From: Vibrio campbellii CAIM 519 = NBRC 15631 = ATCC 25920
GTDB taxonomy: Bacteria; Pseudomonadota; Gammaproteobacteria; Enterobacterales; Vibrionaceae
DNA length: 64,000 bases
Direction: 5' to 3'
Assembly: GCF_002163755.1 (NCBI RefSeq)
Contig: NZ_CP015864.1
Coordinates: 992,001 to 1,056,000 of the forward strand
Within the stretch, counting starts at the first letter, position 1. The number at the start of each line of letters is the position of its first letter. A model generated the notes under the pieces. The model did not search any database and was not told where the DNA came from. It worked only from the letters and a program-made list of their open reading frames with translations. Both the position numbers and the translations under genes were made by a program. Below, one piece after another: positions 17,716 to 26,272 of the stretch.

Positions 17716-18009
17716 ATGGAACTCGAAGCTGTAGCAAAAGCGCTCAAAGAGCTAGGACACCCTACCCGTTTATGTATCTATAAAGAGGTGGTTAAAGCCG
17801 GCTATGAAGGTATCGCTGTTGGTGGTGTGCAAGACAAACTCGGCATTCCTGCCTCTACTCTTTCTCATCACATCTCGAGCCTTGCCTCAGCGGGCTTGAT
17901 CAGTCAGCGCCGTGAAGGTCGTACTTTGTACTGTGTTGCTGAGTATGAGTGCTTAGATACGGTGATTGGCTTCCTACGCGACGAGTGTTGCATCAATGAA
18001 AACTGCTAA
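17716..18009 (+). CDS. ArsR/SmtB-family metal-responsive repressor
   Basis: A 97-residue winged-helix repressor. It shows the family start (AVAKALKELGHPTRLCIYKEV), the recognition helix region IPASTLSHHISSLASAGLI (about residues 46-64), and the wing RREGRTLYCVAEYE. The two N-terminal-motif Cys of classical ArsR are absent; instead it has C20 and a C-terminal CC...C cluster (DECCINENC) as candidate metal ligands. It has an AGAGGTC ribosome binding site. The divergent permease is the probable target. Its 3' end overlaps the decayed sigZ-like gene. Confidence 0.92.
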   Translation: MELEAVAKALKELGHPTRLCIYKEVVKAGYEGIAVGGVQDKLGIPASTLSHHISSLASAGLISQRREGRTLYCVAEYECLDTVIGFLRDECCINENC

Positions 18010-18546
18010 CCTTGGAGCGAATACGAACACGCTATTCATGCTTTCTTACGCTCTAAAGTCAGTAATGAAGATGACGTAGACGACTTAAAACAAGAGATCT
18101 AACTCAAGACGTATCAGAATCTTGGGGACATTCGCGACGTATCAAGCGTGAAATCATGGCTATTCCAAATCGCCAATAACGCCATCATCGATTTCTACCG
18201 TAAACGTAAGCGAAATCAGCGTGATAATAACCTCGTCGCTGTCGATCTTTGGTTTGAAGAACAAGAAGCGAGCCTTAAACAAGAACTGTCAAAGTGCATT
18301 GCGCCGTTTGTGCAGGCGCTACCAGAAGAGCAATCGCAACTCCTGTCTTATATTGAACTTGAAGGTATGAGCCAGAAGAAGCTAGCGGAACAGCAAGGTA
18401 TCAGTTATTCGACTCTCAAATCACGTGTTCAAAAAGGACGTGTAGAATTGAAAAAGCGGTTTGAAGAATGTTGTAGCTTCTCATTCGATAGGCAAGGTCG
18501 AATGACAGATTGTAATCAAAACAGTTCTTCATGCGATAAGTGCTAG
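17996..18546 (+). pseudogene. Broken SigZ-like ECF sigma factor gene
   Basis: From an ATG at 17996 overlapping the arsR stop, MKTANL runs out of frame at a CCTTGG near 18012-18017. One added T would continue it as WSEYEHAIHAFLRSKV. Downstream in that frame a TAA at 18100-18102 interrupts DLKQEI-[stop]-LKTYQNL, where SigZ proteins have an aromatic residue. The remainder is an intact sigma-70 region 2 tail and region 4 (SWLFQIANNAIIDFYRKRKR; ELEGMSQKKLAEQQGISYSTLKSRV), ending in a Cys-rich tail (SSSCDKC). The 132-residue frame from 18148 would lack most of region 2. So the locus is probably non-functional. Confidence 0.75.
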
Positions 18547-18721
18547 CCTCATGGTAAACACCCATCTCGTAATAAATACCAATAGCCTGGCGGCTTTCCT
18601 TGGCGCCGCCCATCTGTGAACTCTCTCACAGCTTTACGCCGCCGTTAGTTATCTCATTTGCTACCTTACTGAATAGTAAGATTTACTTCTTTTTCTTTAA
18701 GGAAGAAGGAATCTCGTATTC

Positions 18722-19165
18722 ATGATCTCACTAAGAGAGCTCACCAAAGAAAACTACCTAGACTGTATTCGTCTCAACCTGCATCCTGACCAAGAAGAAA
18801 ATCTTGCCTCCAACGCGATTACGATTGCTCAATCACGCTTTGAAACCGACTACCGGTTGAAAGTGATTTATGAGCAAGAGACGGTGATCGGTTTACTTGC
18901 GTTTTGCCATGAAGACGAACCACTCGATTACTCCATTTACTGGCTATTTCGTTTTATGATCGATAAAGATCATCAAAACAAAGGCTATGGAAAGCAGGTA
19001 CTAAGTATACTTGTAGAAGAGGTGAAGCAACTTGGCGGTAAAACCCTACTCACAATGCATAAACCAACCAATCAGCAAGCCAGCAAGCTATATCATGCGT
19101 TCGGGTTTCATGAAGATGGCGTGCTTGATGATGGCGATATTTCATTAAGATTGGGGCTTATATAA
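18722..19165 (+). CDS. GNAT-family N-acetyltransferase (BltD/polyamine-acetyltransferase-like)
   Basis: A 147-residue GNAT enzyme. It begins with the LRELTKENYLDCIRL strand-helix typical of spermidine-acetyltransferase-like members. The acetyl-CoA pyrophosphate loop appears as QNKGYGKQ (residues 85-92), and the C-terminal HKPTNQQASKLYHAFGF carries the family's N-x-x-A-x-x-x-Y-x-x-x-G-F motif. The substrate is not proven. A good ribosome binding site (AAGGAAGAAGGAA) lies upstream. Its stop is next to a truncated gene fragment. Confidence 0.87.
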   Translation: MISLRELTKENYLDCIRLNLHPDQEENLASNAITIAQSRFETDYRLKVIYEQETVIGLLAFCHEDEPLDYSIYWLFRFMIDKDHQNKGYGKQVLSILVEEVKQLGGKTLLTMHKPTNQQASKLYHAFGFHEDGVLDDGDISLRLGLI

Positions 19166-19516
19166 TCGGGTACTGCCTCACTAGTTCACCATAAAGAGCC
19201 TAGCAGCTACACCAATGGCATTGCAAAACTGGATAGCGTGACCTACAAAATCCCATTGGGTGCAGCAAACCGTACTGATAATGGCGAAATGCGTGGCTAC
19301 GCAACCATCTATGGTTTGGTGTACAACCTTGACCAAAAAGTAATGAACGTACGTTACCAGTATGACGACAGTTACACCCAATACTCCGTCGACTTTAACA
19401 AGTTAAATGACGGTCATAACTACACTATCAAAGCCGACTTACCGAATCTGTTTGGCCACATTTCATCTCGCTCAGAAAAAGGCAATGGTGTGATGGGCCA
19501 GCACTTAGCGAAATAG
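19166..19516 (+). pseudogene. 3' fragment of a possible choloylglycine/linear-amide hydrolase gene
   Basis: An open frame with protein-like composition runs from just after the GNAT stop (GTASLVHHKEPSSYTNGIAK) to a TAG at 19514-19516. Its only ATG or GTG starts are internal. The segment GYATIYGLVYNLDQKVMNVRYQYDDSYTQYSVDFNKLN (split here only by reading) resembles the C-terminal strands of Ntn-type choloylglycine/penicillin-V acylases. The catalytic N-terminal Cys domain is absent. So this is most likely a truncated gene; the family assignment is tentative. Confidence 0.4.
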
Positions 19517-19566
19517 CCTAAGCGGCAGAAATTGAGGGTATTTGGGCAATAACACCTATCAAAATA

Positions 19567-19592
19567 GCGCCGATGTACTCGGCGCATTTCAA
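19567..19592. terminator. Hairpin between convergent genes
   Basis: GCGCCGA / TCGGCGC with a five-base loop, 29 bp beyond the amylase stop. On the minus strand it is followed by CTATTTT, so it probably terminates the amylase transcript. Confidence 0.55.
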
Positions 19593-19620
19593 CACTTGTA
19601 CTTTATCACCCAGAGCAACG

Positions 19621-20970
19621 TTATCTCTCTACAAGCAACATTGCTGATTTGGCGGCGACTTTGATTTCCTCACCACACGGCACATCTTCGCCAGTCATCA
19701 TATCTACCAGCGTATTAGTGACACTAAGCTTGAGTGACTGCGGTCGTGATGACTTGTTCATCACTAAAATGCCCTTCTCACCTCGCTGAAGCACTAACAT
19801 ATCGTCGTTACCTTCCAGTACCGTCATTGGCTCGCCATGAACAAGATTATGGAATGCCAACATCTTTGCCATACGTGCGTCCTTCCACGCATTCTGCCAT
19901 CTTGGTTTACCATCCACGCCCCTGATACCACTGGTATCCAAATCCGTGTAGATAAGCGGAACACCACCGTCACGCCCTAAGATATAAGCATACGCTAGCC
20001 ATTCGTTCTCTTCATCCATGACCAAATCCAGGAATACATCATTGTTTGGAATATCATGAGTGATTGCGAAAGTAATAGCTCGACGGTTAGATAAAGCCTG
20101 ACCAAAACAGTACGGGTCGATCAAAGACTTAAAACTGCCCTTCTTAGAGAACGCCTTAAAGATGGTAGAGAACAGCGGAAAATCGTAGGCTCCTAGGCGT
20201 GTCTCTTTCAAATACGGCTCTAAAAAGATTTCATACTCTTCTTCCGTCGCACCGCCATCGGTAATGATCTCACCAAAGATATGCACGTCTCGTGTTATCT
20301 CTTCTGTCCACACTTGTTTTAGGTGCTCTAGCGCCATGTGCTTTGCGGCATCAATACGGAAACCCTTCACACCCATTGACTTGAGCGCCTTCAAGTAAGC
20401 TTTTTGTTGCTCAACAACATGATGACAAACACGCAAGGTCGGTAAGCCTGGATCTGTCGAACCTCCGGTGATTCGTCCGTTCTGGACTTCCCATTTGTCT
20501 TTCCAATCTGTGATTCCAAAGGCCTCAACAAAGTCATTCTCATCAAACAGCGGTTCTGACAAGTCACCGAATAGAATCAAATCTTGATACTTGCTTGCAT
20601 TTTGCTGGTAATCGTCCATCACGGCTTGGCGTGGATATTGTAAATCCGAGCGTAAATGGGCTTCGTTCGCCATGTGATTAAAGACGACATCGGCGTAAAC
20701 CAATACACCTACACGGTTGAGTGCTTCAACCATGTTTTTAAAATCTGTAGTATTACCGAGTGCATTGTCGATAACACGATAATCTTGAGGTTGGTAACGC
20801 TGCCACCAGCGTTCATCTTGTGCGCTTTTCATGGGCGGAGAAACCAATACCGAGCCATAACCTAGCTCGCTGATCTCCGCTGCGCGTTGGGCAATGTCAG
20901 CATACTTCCAATCAAAAGCGTGCAAGATAACATTTGCACCTGTTGATTGCGTTTCCTGTAAGCCACTCAT
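19621..20970 (-). CDS. Cytoplasmic alpha-amylase (GH13)
   Basis: A 449-residue GH13 enzyme without a signal peptide, so it should cleave maltodextrins or glycogen in the cytosol. The four conserved regions are readable: DVVFNH (region I), GFRIDAAKH with the catalytic Asp (II), FGEIITD with the acid/base Glu (III), and FAITHDIPNN with the third Asp (IV). A C-terminal beta domain follows. I chose the ATG at 20970 (MSGLQETQ) because GGAGAGAAAC precedes it; a frame extending to 20997 is less likely. MalT-like boxes about 100-150 bp upstream suggest it belongs to the maltose regulon. Confidence 0.88.
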   Translation of the reverse strand: MSGLQETQSTGANVILHAFDWKYADIAQRAAEISELGYGSVLVSPPMKSAQDERWWQRYQPQDYRVIDNALGNTTDFKNMVEALNRVGVLVYADVVFNHMANEAHLRSDLQYPRQAVMDDYQQNASKYQDLILFGDLSEPLFDENDFVEAFGITDWKDKWEVQNGRITGGSTDPGLPTLRVCHHVVEQQKAYLKALKSMGVKGFRIDAAKHMALEHLKQVWTEEITRDVHIFGEIITDGGATEEEYEIFLEPYLKETRLGAYDFPLFSTIFKAFSKKGSFKSLIDPYCFGQALSNRRAITFAITHDIPNNDVFLDLVMDEENEWLAYAYILGRDGGVPLIYTDLDTSGIRGVDGKPRWQNAWKDARMAKMLAFHNLVHGEPMTVLEGNDDMLVLQRGEKGILVMNKSSRPQSLKLSVTNTLVDMMTGEDVPCGEEIKVAAKSAMLLVER

Positions 20971-21065
20971 GTTTCTCTCCTCGTCGCGTCCGCTCACCCA
21001 TTGTTACTCGAATTCATCGTGAGCGAATCCAATAGCCAAAATTATAAGAACTATTAGCGAACCGC

Positions 21066-21119
21066 CCTCACCCCTTTTGTATTTCTACTAGGGGGAAAAA
21101 CAAGGCGTAGCTCATCCCC
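21066..21119 (-). promoter_or_regulatory. Two MalT-like boxes upstream of the amylase gene
   Basis: On the minus strand, GGGGATGAGC (21110-21119) matches the MalT consensus GGGGA(T/G)GAGG at nine of ten positions, and AGGGGTGAGG (21066-21075) at eight. Both point the same way, upstream of the amylase start. The gap 20971-21448 holds no supported gene. Confidence 0.5.
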
Positions 21120-21448
21120 CGTAAAGGGTTAACAAGCCTTATTTGCGCCTAAGCTATCATCAACCCCATGAGAAACCAAAGGTAAGCTGTTGTTTTATAA
21201 AAGACTTAGCAAAAGCCTCACCTTTTAACTTCTCACCTCACTCATACTCCTTAGCGCAAGAACAACATGAAAATAGAGAATCCACTCGATATGTAACAAA
21301 TATTTAAGTGAGATAAAGTGCTGATTACGTCACAGTTGGTGCCGTTAAAGATGACTAGGAAAGTCGACAAAAGCGCTTATAAAAGACAAGTTCTGAGTAC
21401 GAATGAAGAGCTGTAGATACAAAGATAGCGCGATAAACGCGCTATATT

Positions 21449-21727
21449 TTAAGTGCGGTATAGCACCTTCACAACGTGCCAACCGAATTTGGTTTTGACT
21501 AGGTGTGGCGTTAGAACCTCGCCTGAAAAACAAACTTTATCGAACTGTGGCACCATCTGACCGCGGCGAAACTCACCTAGGTCGCCACCACGTTTACCAG
21601 ATGGGCAAGTCGAGCATTTCTTAGCCAATGTCTGGAATTTAGCACCTTTTTTAAGCTGCTGGATGATGTCTTCAGCTTGTTCTTTATGCTTTACAAGAAT
21701 GTGTAAAGCGGCTGCTGTATTTGCCAT
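21449..21727 (-). CDS. ppiC: Peptidyl-prolyl cis-trans isomerase C (parvulin)
   Basis: A 92-residue cytosolic parvulin that isomerises X-Pro bonds. The sequence MANTAAALHILVK, CPSGKRGGDLGEFRRGQMVPQFDK and FGWHVVKVLYRT follows E. coli PpiC almost residue for residue, including the paired active-site His residues. The ATG at 21727 is chosen because it matches the family's start; a longer frame from 21742 adds only MRDRH. Confidence 0.95.
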   Translation of the reverse strand: MANTAAALHILVKHKEQAEDIIQQLKKGAKFQTLAKKCSTCPSGKRGGDLGEFRRGQMVPQFDKVCFSGEVLTPHLVKTKFGWHVVKVLYRT

Positions 21728-21994
21728 ATGTCTGTCTCTCACTGTTCGGGTGGCGCAAGTTTACCGAATCGCTTCAATATCGCAATAATTTCTCTAATGC
21801 CGTCCTTATCTTATTCTTTTATGGTCAACGCCATCTGGTAATTTGATGAAAACTTGGCCGTTACCCAATTCAATTTCACTTGTAATTTGCGCTATTTCCT
21901 AAAAAGCTCACTTTTCCATGCTCTACGGTTGAAGCTGCCGCCTTATAAGATTAGATTAAATGCATAAATCAGTGATATTGATAAGGTTATCTTC

Positions 21995-22909
21995 ATGGCA
22001 AAAGTCGCAAGTAAAGCGAACCAATCTCAAGGCATGTTGGTGTTTAAACTCACCCTGCAACAGAACTTCGCAATTGGCACACTTAAAGTCCGTGAGATTG
22101 TTCCTTACATGCCAACAACCAAGATTCCATATTCTCATCACCATGTGATTGGAACGGTCACGATTCGTGATTTGACAGTGCCAGTGATTGATATGTCTGC
22201 CGCCATTGGATTTCGCCCAATTCAGCAAGAGGAATACCAAAACTGCTACTTGATTGTGACGGATTGCTTGCGCACTGTTGTGGCTTTCATGGTTCGGAGT
22301 ATTGAGAAAATCATTGAATGTGATTGGAAAACCATTGAAACACCACCATCAAGCGCCGGTCACAATATCTTTGTCACGGGCATTACTCGCTATGAAGAAA
22401 AAATCGTCCAAATGTTGGACGTGGAGCTTCTTCTCTCGAAGATCTACCCTCAATATGAAAACACCAAGATTCCGATGCTGACGGACATCGAACGTGAACG
22501 TCTGAAAGCCCTTAACATCCTTTTGGTGGACGATTCCTCGATTGCGCGTAAACAATTAAGCGATGCATTAGACCGCATCAACATCCCTTACCAGATTTGT
22601 AAGAACGGTACCGATGCGCTCGACTTAATGAAACGAGATGCTGAAGCCAACCGCCCTATTGATCTTCTAGTGAGCGATATTGAAATGCCAGGATTGGACG
22701 GTTACGAACTTGCGTTTGAAGTTCAAAATGATTCCGCGTTGAACAACTCTTACCGTATTCTTCACACCTCACTCTCCAGCGAGATTTGTGTCGACCGAGC
22801 ACACCAAGTAGGCGCCCATGAAGCATTGGAAAAATTCAATGCAGGCGAATTGATTGAGGCGATGCTGCGCGGTGCAAAAGAGCTCGAAGCAAAAGCTATG
22901 GCTTCTTAG
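21995..22909 (+). CDS. cheV: Chemotaxis coupling protein CheV
   Basis: A 304-residue chemotaxis scaffold: an N-terminal CheW-like domain (about residues 15-160, with IGTVTIRDLTVPVIDMSAAIG) linked to a C-terminal CheY-like receiver (about 175-300) with D179-D180 in LLVDDSS, phosphoacceptor D228 (LVSDIEMPG) and a lysine in LEKFNAGEL. It couples receptors to CheA, and phosphorylation of the receiver tunes adaptation. The gene is monocistronic. Vibrios carry several cheV copies, so this is one paralogue. Confidence 0.93.
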   Translation: MAKVASKANQSQGMLVFKLTLQQNFAIGTLKVREIVPYMPTTKIPYSHHHVIGTVTIRDLTVPVIDMSAAIGFRPIQQEEYQNCYLIVTDCLRTVVAFMVRSIEKIIECDWKTIETPPSSAGHNIFVTGITRYEEKIVQMLDVELLLSKIYPQYENTKIPMLTDIERERLKALNILLVDDSSIARKQLSDALDRINIPYQICKNGTDALDLMKRDAEANRPIDLLVSDIEMPGLDGYELAFEVQNDSALNNSYRILHTSLSSEICVDRAHQVGAHEALEKFNAGELIEAMLRGAKELEAKAMAS

Positions 22910-22927
22910 TTCTTTCAACGTGTCTCG

Positions 22928-23464
22928 TTATTTACTTGGCATTGTGTAGCTGCGAGACACAAACTCGGTTTCTTCAACTTGATAAATATGGTTGATGTAA
23001 GACGCAAGACTATAGAGCACATTCGCAAGCAGGTTTGAATAACGGAACAAAATCGAGTCGGGTTGCTTCTTGCCTGAATGCTCAACCGCAACCAATGCAC
23101 GAACCACCTTCTTCGCTTGGCAGCGGCATAGATGCAGTTGACTGGAAGTTGGGTGACCACCAGGAAGCACAAACCCTTTAAAACCGCCGTCGATACGAGC
23201 CTTGATAGTATCGTAATCGGCCTTTAGCTCATCGACTTCCGCTTCTGTAATCGCGAGCTTTCCGCGAATAGAGCCATTCACATGGTATACGTTTGGCTGC
23301 ATTCGAGTCAGTATGTCGCGGCTAAAGTCATCCAACTCCATCGACAGGATAAGTCCAATACGGCTGCACAGTTCATCTGCAGTAATCTCAAAATCACAGA
23401 CCGGACTGTCTTCATAGATGAATGGGTAACAAATCTCGCCAAGTTCCTTGCTTACTGGTCTCAT
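22928..23464 (-). CDS. PduO-like cobalamin adenosyltransferase-fold protein, degenerate motifs
   Basis: A 178-residue helical protein related to PduO-type ATP:cob(I)alamin adenosyltransferases, seen best at FVLPGGHPTSSQLHLCRCQAKKVVRALV (about residues 107-134, here split by function). In active enzymes this is FVLPGG-x-x-x-x-x-x-LH-x-AR-x-x-x-RR-x-E. The second Arg pair is K-K/V-R here, and the usual N-terminal ATP loop (TRTGD) is missing. Instead the protein starts MRPVSKELGEICYPF. It may therefore be non-catalytic or use a different ligand. It follows the hutZ terminator on the same strand. Confidence 0.7.
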   Translation of the reverse strand: MRPVSKELGEICYPFIYEDSPVCDFEITADELCSRIGLILSMELDDFSRDILTRMQPNVYHVNGSIRGKLAITEAEVDELKADYDTIKARIDGGFKGFVLPGGHPTSSQLHLCRCQAKKVVRALVAVEHSGKKQPDSILFRYSNLLANVLYSLASYINHIYQVEETEFVSRSYTMPSK

Positions 23465-23491
23465 GCTCTTTCTCTGTGCTTTGGTTCAAAT

Positions 23492-23524
23492 AAAAAAGGG
23501 AGTCAGTATAACCTAACTCCCTTT
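23492..23524 (-). terminator. Intrinsic terminator of hutWXZ
   Basis: On the minus strand AAAGGGAGT / ACTCCCTTT is followed by TTTTTTA, 44 bp beyond the hutZ stop. Confidence 0.85.
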
Positions 23525-23567
23525 GGGCAATCACATCCCTTTGGACAAACATAAATTAGAAAGCCCG

Positions 23568-24098
23568 CTATGCGCTTTCGATTTTCTTGTGACCTTCTTG
23601 AAGGTGAACGAAATCAACCAGATCATCACCCGAAACTTGGTAAGCTTGACCAAAGCCTTTCACGAATAAACCTTGTTCTGCCTTCAAGTTGAACAGTACA
23701 AAGTCTTCCAGTTGGCTCAGGCCATCGATGATTTCGCCAAAACGATCTTTCATTTGACCAACCACTTGTTGCCACATCTCTGTATCACGCTCAACAACCG
23801 TTGCAACAGCATCAAACGTTAGACGCTTACGGGCGAACAACTGCTTCGACGAATCTTCGTCTTCAATCATCATCAAAGATACGTTCGGATTCTCTAGTAG
23901 GTTACGTGCGTGACGAGCGATCTGAGAAATAAGAACGAAGTAACCTTCCTGGTTTTGAACGTACGGCGCGTAGCTGACATTTGGACGGCCTTCCGCATCA
24001 ACGGTTGCCAATTGAATGGTACGACGCTCCTGACGAAACTCTTTAATTTCTGGTCCTAGACGACCTTGTAAACGCTCTTGTTTAACTTGCTGATCCAT
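23568..24098 (-). CDS. hutZ: Heme utilisation protein HutZ
   Basis: A 176-residue pyridoxamine-phosphate-oxidase-fold protein of the HugZ/HutZ family, which degrades or stores heme in the cytosol. The split-barrel strand TIQLATVDAEGRPNVSYAPYV (in two steps) and the helix HARNLLENPNVSLMMIEDED are typical, and a His near residue 170 (VHLQEGHKK) matches the heme-ligating tail. The ATG at 24098 gives exactly the length of V. cholerae HutZ; a frame to 24158 is dismissed. It is the last gene of hutWXZ. Confidence 0.95.
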   Translation of the reverse strand: MDQQVKQERLQGRLGPEIKEFRQERRTIQLATVDAEGRPNVSYAPYVQNQEGYFVLISQIARHARNLLENPNVSLMMIEDEDSSKQLFARKRLTFDAVATVVERDTEMWQQVVGQMKDRFGEIIDGLSQLEDFVLFNLKAEQGLFVKGFGQAYQVSGDDLVDFVHLQEGHKKIESA

Positions 24099-24212
24099 TT
24101 TGATACCTAACTTTACTTGTATGTTATTCCGAGTTATAACCCAGTTATTCTTTAACAAAACGACACTGCTCTAACGGATTCGCGTTAAATGCAGCGTCAT
24201 GTTGATGCGAGA

Positions 24213-24716
24213 CTACTTTTTCAGCTCTACTTGCATTGCACGGAAGGCCGTTACTTGATCTTCAATCAGTTCACGTTTTTCGTTACGGCCTAGATAAATC
24301 TTGAAGATATTGCTGCCGCATTCAGAGAAGAAGCCAAAGTAGTGGCTCTCACGCCCTCTAAATGGCTTACTCACTAGCGCTACGTTTCTCACGTTATCAA
24401 GTTTCAAGTGACCGTGAAGCTCACCTTCTCTGCCCATCAGGTTGTAGTAACCATGCGCAATTTTACCTTTCGGGAACGGTGCTTTTACTTCAAAGATAGA
24501 ACCAAAAGAGTGAACAATAGTCGTTACAGGGCCAAAGCCAACAAGACCTTCTAAAATGCTCTGAGCTTGCTCACCCGGAGCAACTGCAACCATCTCTTGA
24601 GGGAGTGCAGCTACCACTTCAAACTCTGATACACCAAGACGTTCTGCCATGCCAGCAGGTAATAGTTGTGGCTCTTGCTCTAGTAGAGTTTCGACCTGTT
24701 GCTTGATTGATTCCAT
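24213..24716 (-). CDS. hutX: Cytosolic heme carrier HutX
   Basis: A 167-residue HutX/HuvX/ChuX-family protein that binds heme in the cytosol and hands it to HutZ. The motifs GSIFEVKAPFPKGKIAHGYYN, GELHGHLKLDNV and GRESHYFGFFSECGSNIFKIYLGR (each a contiguous block split here) match V. cholerae HutX. The ATG at 24716 (MESIKQQ) agrees with that protein; the ATG at 24728 is four codons earlier. The gene is within the hutWXZ operon, 22 bp after hutW. Confidence 0.95.
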   Translation of the reverse strand: MESIKQQVETLLEQEPQLLPAGMAERLGVSEFEVVAALPQEMVAVAPGEQAQSILEGLVGFGPVTTIVHSFGSIFEVKAPFPKGKIAHGYYNLMGREGELHGHLKLDNVRNVALVSKPFRGRESHYFGFFSECGSNIFKIYLGRNEKRELIEDQVTAFRAMQVELKK

Positions 24717-24738
24717 TGTTTTTTCCATTTCTTTCAGA

Positions 24739-26106
24739 TTAATTATTAGATACTTTTGGTACGTTTTCGTTCATTTCAGAAGTCAGTACCTGAATACATG
24801 CCTGAGCCAGAGACACCGCCCAGAAGCTACCTGCTAACGTCAGTACTAAACTGCGCTCTTGTAGCTCAACTAAGCCCTTGTCATGCCAAACTTTGAATAG
24901 TGACATCAGGAAACTGAAGGTGTCTTCGCCCATAAATGCTGGGAGTTTGCTTGCTTGAACAATGCCTCGATCAAAACCCGACTTCAGCGCTGAGAATAGC
25001 GGCTCAAGTGGGCTTTGCTTCATCATCATTGCGATGGTGCTCTGCCCTTCATTTACAGCTTTAACGTAAGTGTCTAGCGTGCGGTGCAGCATCATGCCGT
25101 AACCACCTATGTTACCGCCCGCACCACAACCGACAGGCAATACTTCTGCATAGGTCTTCGCTAGGCTGTTGTATAAGCTGCGTTCACGGTTATCGATCGC
25201 CCAGTGGTTCACGCTAAGCTGCTTCATGTGGTGCTTAGCCATGAATTTCACGCCCAGTTCGTACATGCCCGCTTTTTCTGGCGTAGTGGCAGGTGGTGGA
25301 ATCTTGCCCTTCTCTACTAGGTTCAGCATTGGGGCTGTTCCGCCAACAACCAGTTGGTATAGATCCAAACCGTGCGCGCCAGTGGACATAAAGTCGTTTA
25401 AGTCTTGTTCGAGCACTTCTTTGGTTTGGTAAGGCAAGCCGTAAAGCAGGTCGATAATGACGGGAATTTTGTCCTCTTTGGCAAGTTCACTGACACGGTT
25501 CAATACATCTTCACGTTCGTCCAGACGCTTAGCACTGCGACGGACTTGGGTATTGAAACTTTGCACACCAAAGGAGAAGCGGTTAAAGCCACCGTCTAGC
25601 GCTCCCTGATACAACTCGTCAGTAAAGCGATTAATGCGTCCTTCAAGGGTAATTTCGCAGTCCGCAGCCAAAGGGAAATAGTCGTGAATAGTCTGGCCAA
25701 GAATACGAATCTGCTCAGGAGATAAATCGGTTGGCGTGCCACCACCAATATAAACCGCATGGAAGATGCCACTTTGTGTCCAAGGCATTGCCGCCTTCTC
25801 TCTCAACTCTTTCATCAGAGCATCAAAGTACTCATCGACTAACTTACGGCTGGCAGCGTTTTGGAAGAAGTTACAGAAAGTACAACGTACACGGCAGAAC
25901 GGCACATGAATATACAGACAGCGTTTGTTGTTCTTTGCTGCTTCTGAAGTGATCCGCGACAGAATGTCATCTTGTTGCGGCGGTGGTACAGGTATGCTGC
26001 TACCACCCGCGTGCGCAGAGTGTTTTTTCACAAACGCAAAACGCAGCGGATCGGGGCTATCACTTCCAAGAATTGATTCGTCAAATTTATAAATCTCGAC
26101 GCTCAT
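24739..26106 (-). CDS. hutW: Radical-SAM heme protein HutW (ChuW/anaerobilin-synthase family)
   Basis: A 455-residue radical SAM enzyme of the HemN/ChuW group. The FeS-SAM motif C71-RVR-C75-TF-C78 follows HVPF, then the SAM-binding YIGGGTPT (about 117-124) and a RFSFGVQSFNTQVRR region typical of HemN-like proteins. E. coli ChuW opens heme anaerobically to anaerobilin and frees iron; the same role is inferred here. It heads the hutWXZ operon and diverges from tonB across a region with Fur-like boxes. Confidence 0.93.
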   Translation of the reverse strand: MSVEIYKFDESILGSDSPDPLRFAFVKKHSAHAGGSSIPVPPPQQDDILSRITSEAAKNNKRCLYIHVPFCRVRCTFCNFFQNAASRKLVDEYFDALMKELREKAAMPWTQSGIFHAVYIGGGTPTDLSPEQIRILGQTIHDYFPLAADCEITLEGRINRFTDELYQGALDGGFNRFSFGVQSFNTQVRRSAKRLDEREDVLNRVSELAKEDKIPVIIDLLYGLPYQTKEVLEQDLNDFMSTGAHGLDLYQLVVGGTAPMLNLVEKGKIPPPATTPEKAGMYELGVKFMAKHHMKQLSVNHWAIDNRERSLYNSLAKTYAEVLPVGCGAGGNIGGYGMMLHRTLDTYVKAVNEGQSTIAMMMKQSPLEPLFSALKSGFDRGIVQASKLPAFMGEDTFSFLMSLFKVWHDKGLVELQERSLVLTLAGSFWAVSLAQACIQVLTSEMNENVPKVSNN

Positions 26107-26182
26107 ATTTACTCACTTAAAGCCCACCACATAAAGGTTTGAGGCTCATTTCAAAAAAACTGCAAAGATCATAATTTGCACG

Positions 26183-26256
26183 TAATGATAATGCAATTGA
26201 TAATTGATCTTATTTCCTTTTCGAGTAATAATCTTCCCAGTTGATAATGATTCCTA
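26183..26256. promoter_or_regulatory. Fur-like boxes between hutW and tonB
   Basis: Overlapping hexamer repeats (AATGATAATGCAATTGATAA at 26184-26203 continuing into TTGAT, and TTGATAATGATT at 26241-26252) resemble the Fur consensus GATAATGATAATCATTATC. They lie in the 166-bp divergent region, so iron would repress both arms of the heme locus. Confidence 0.65.
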
Positions 26257-26272
26257 CTACCGAGATTTACCC

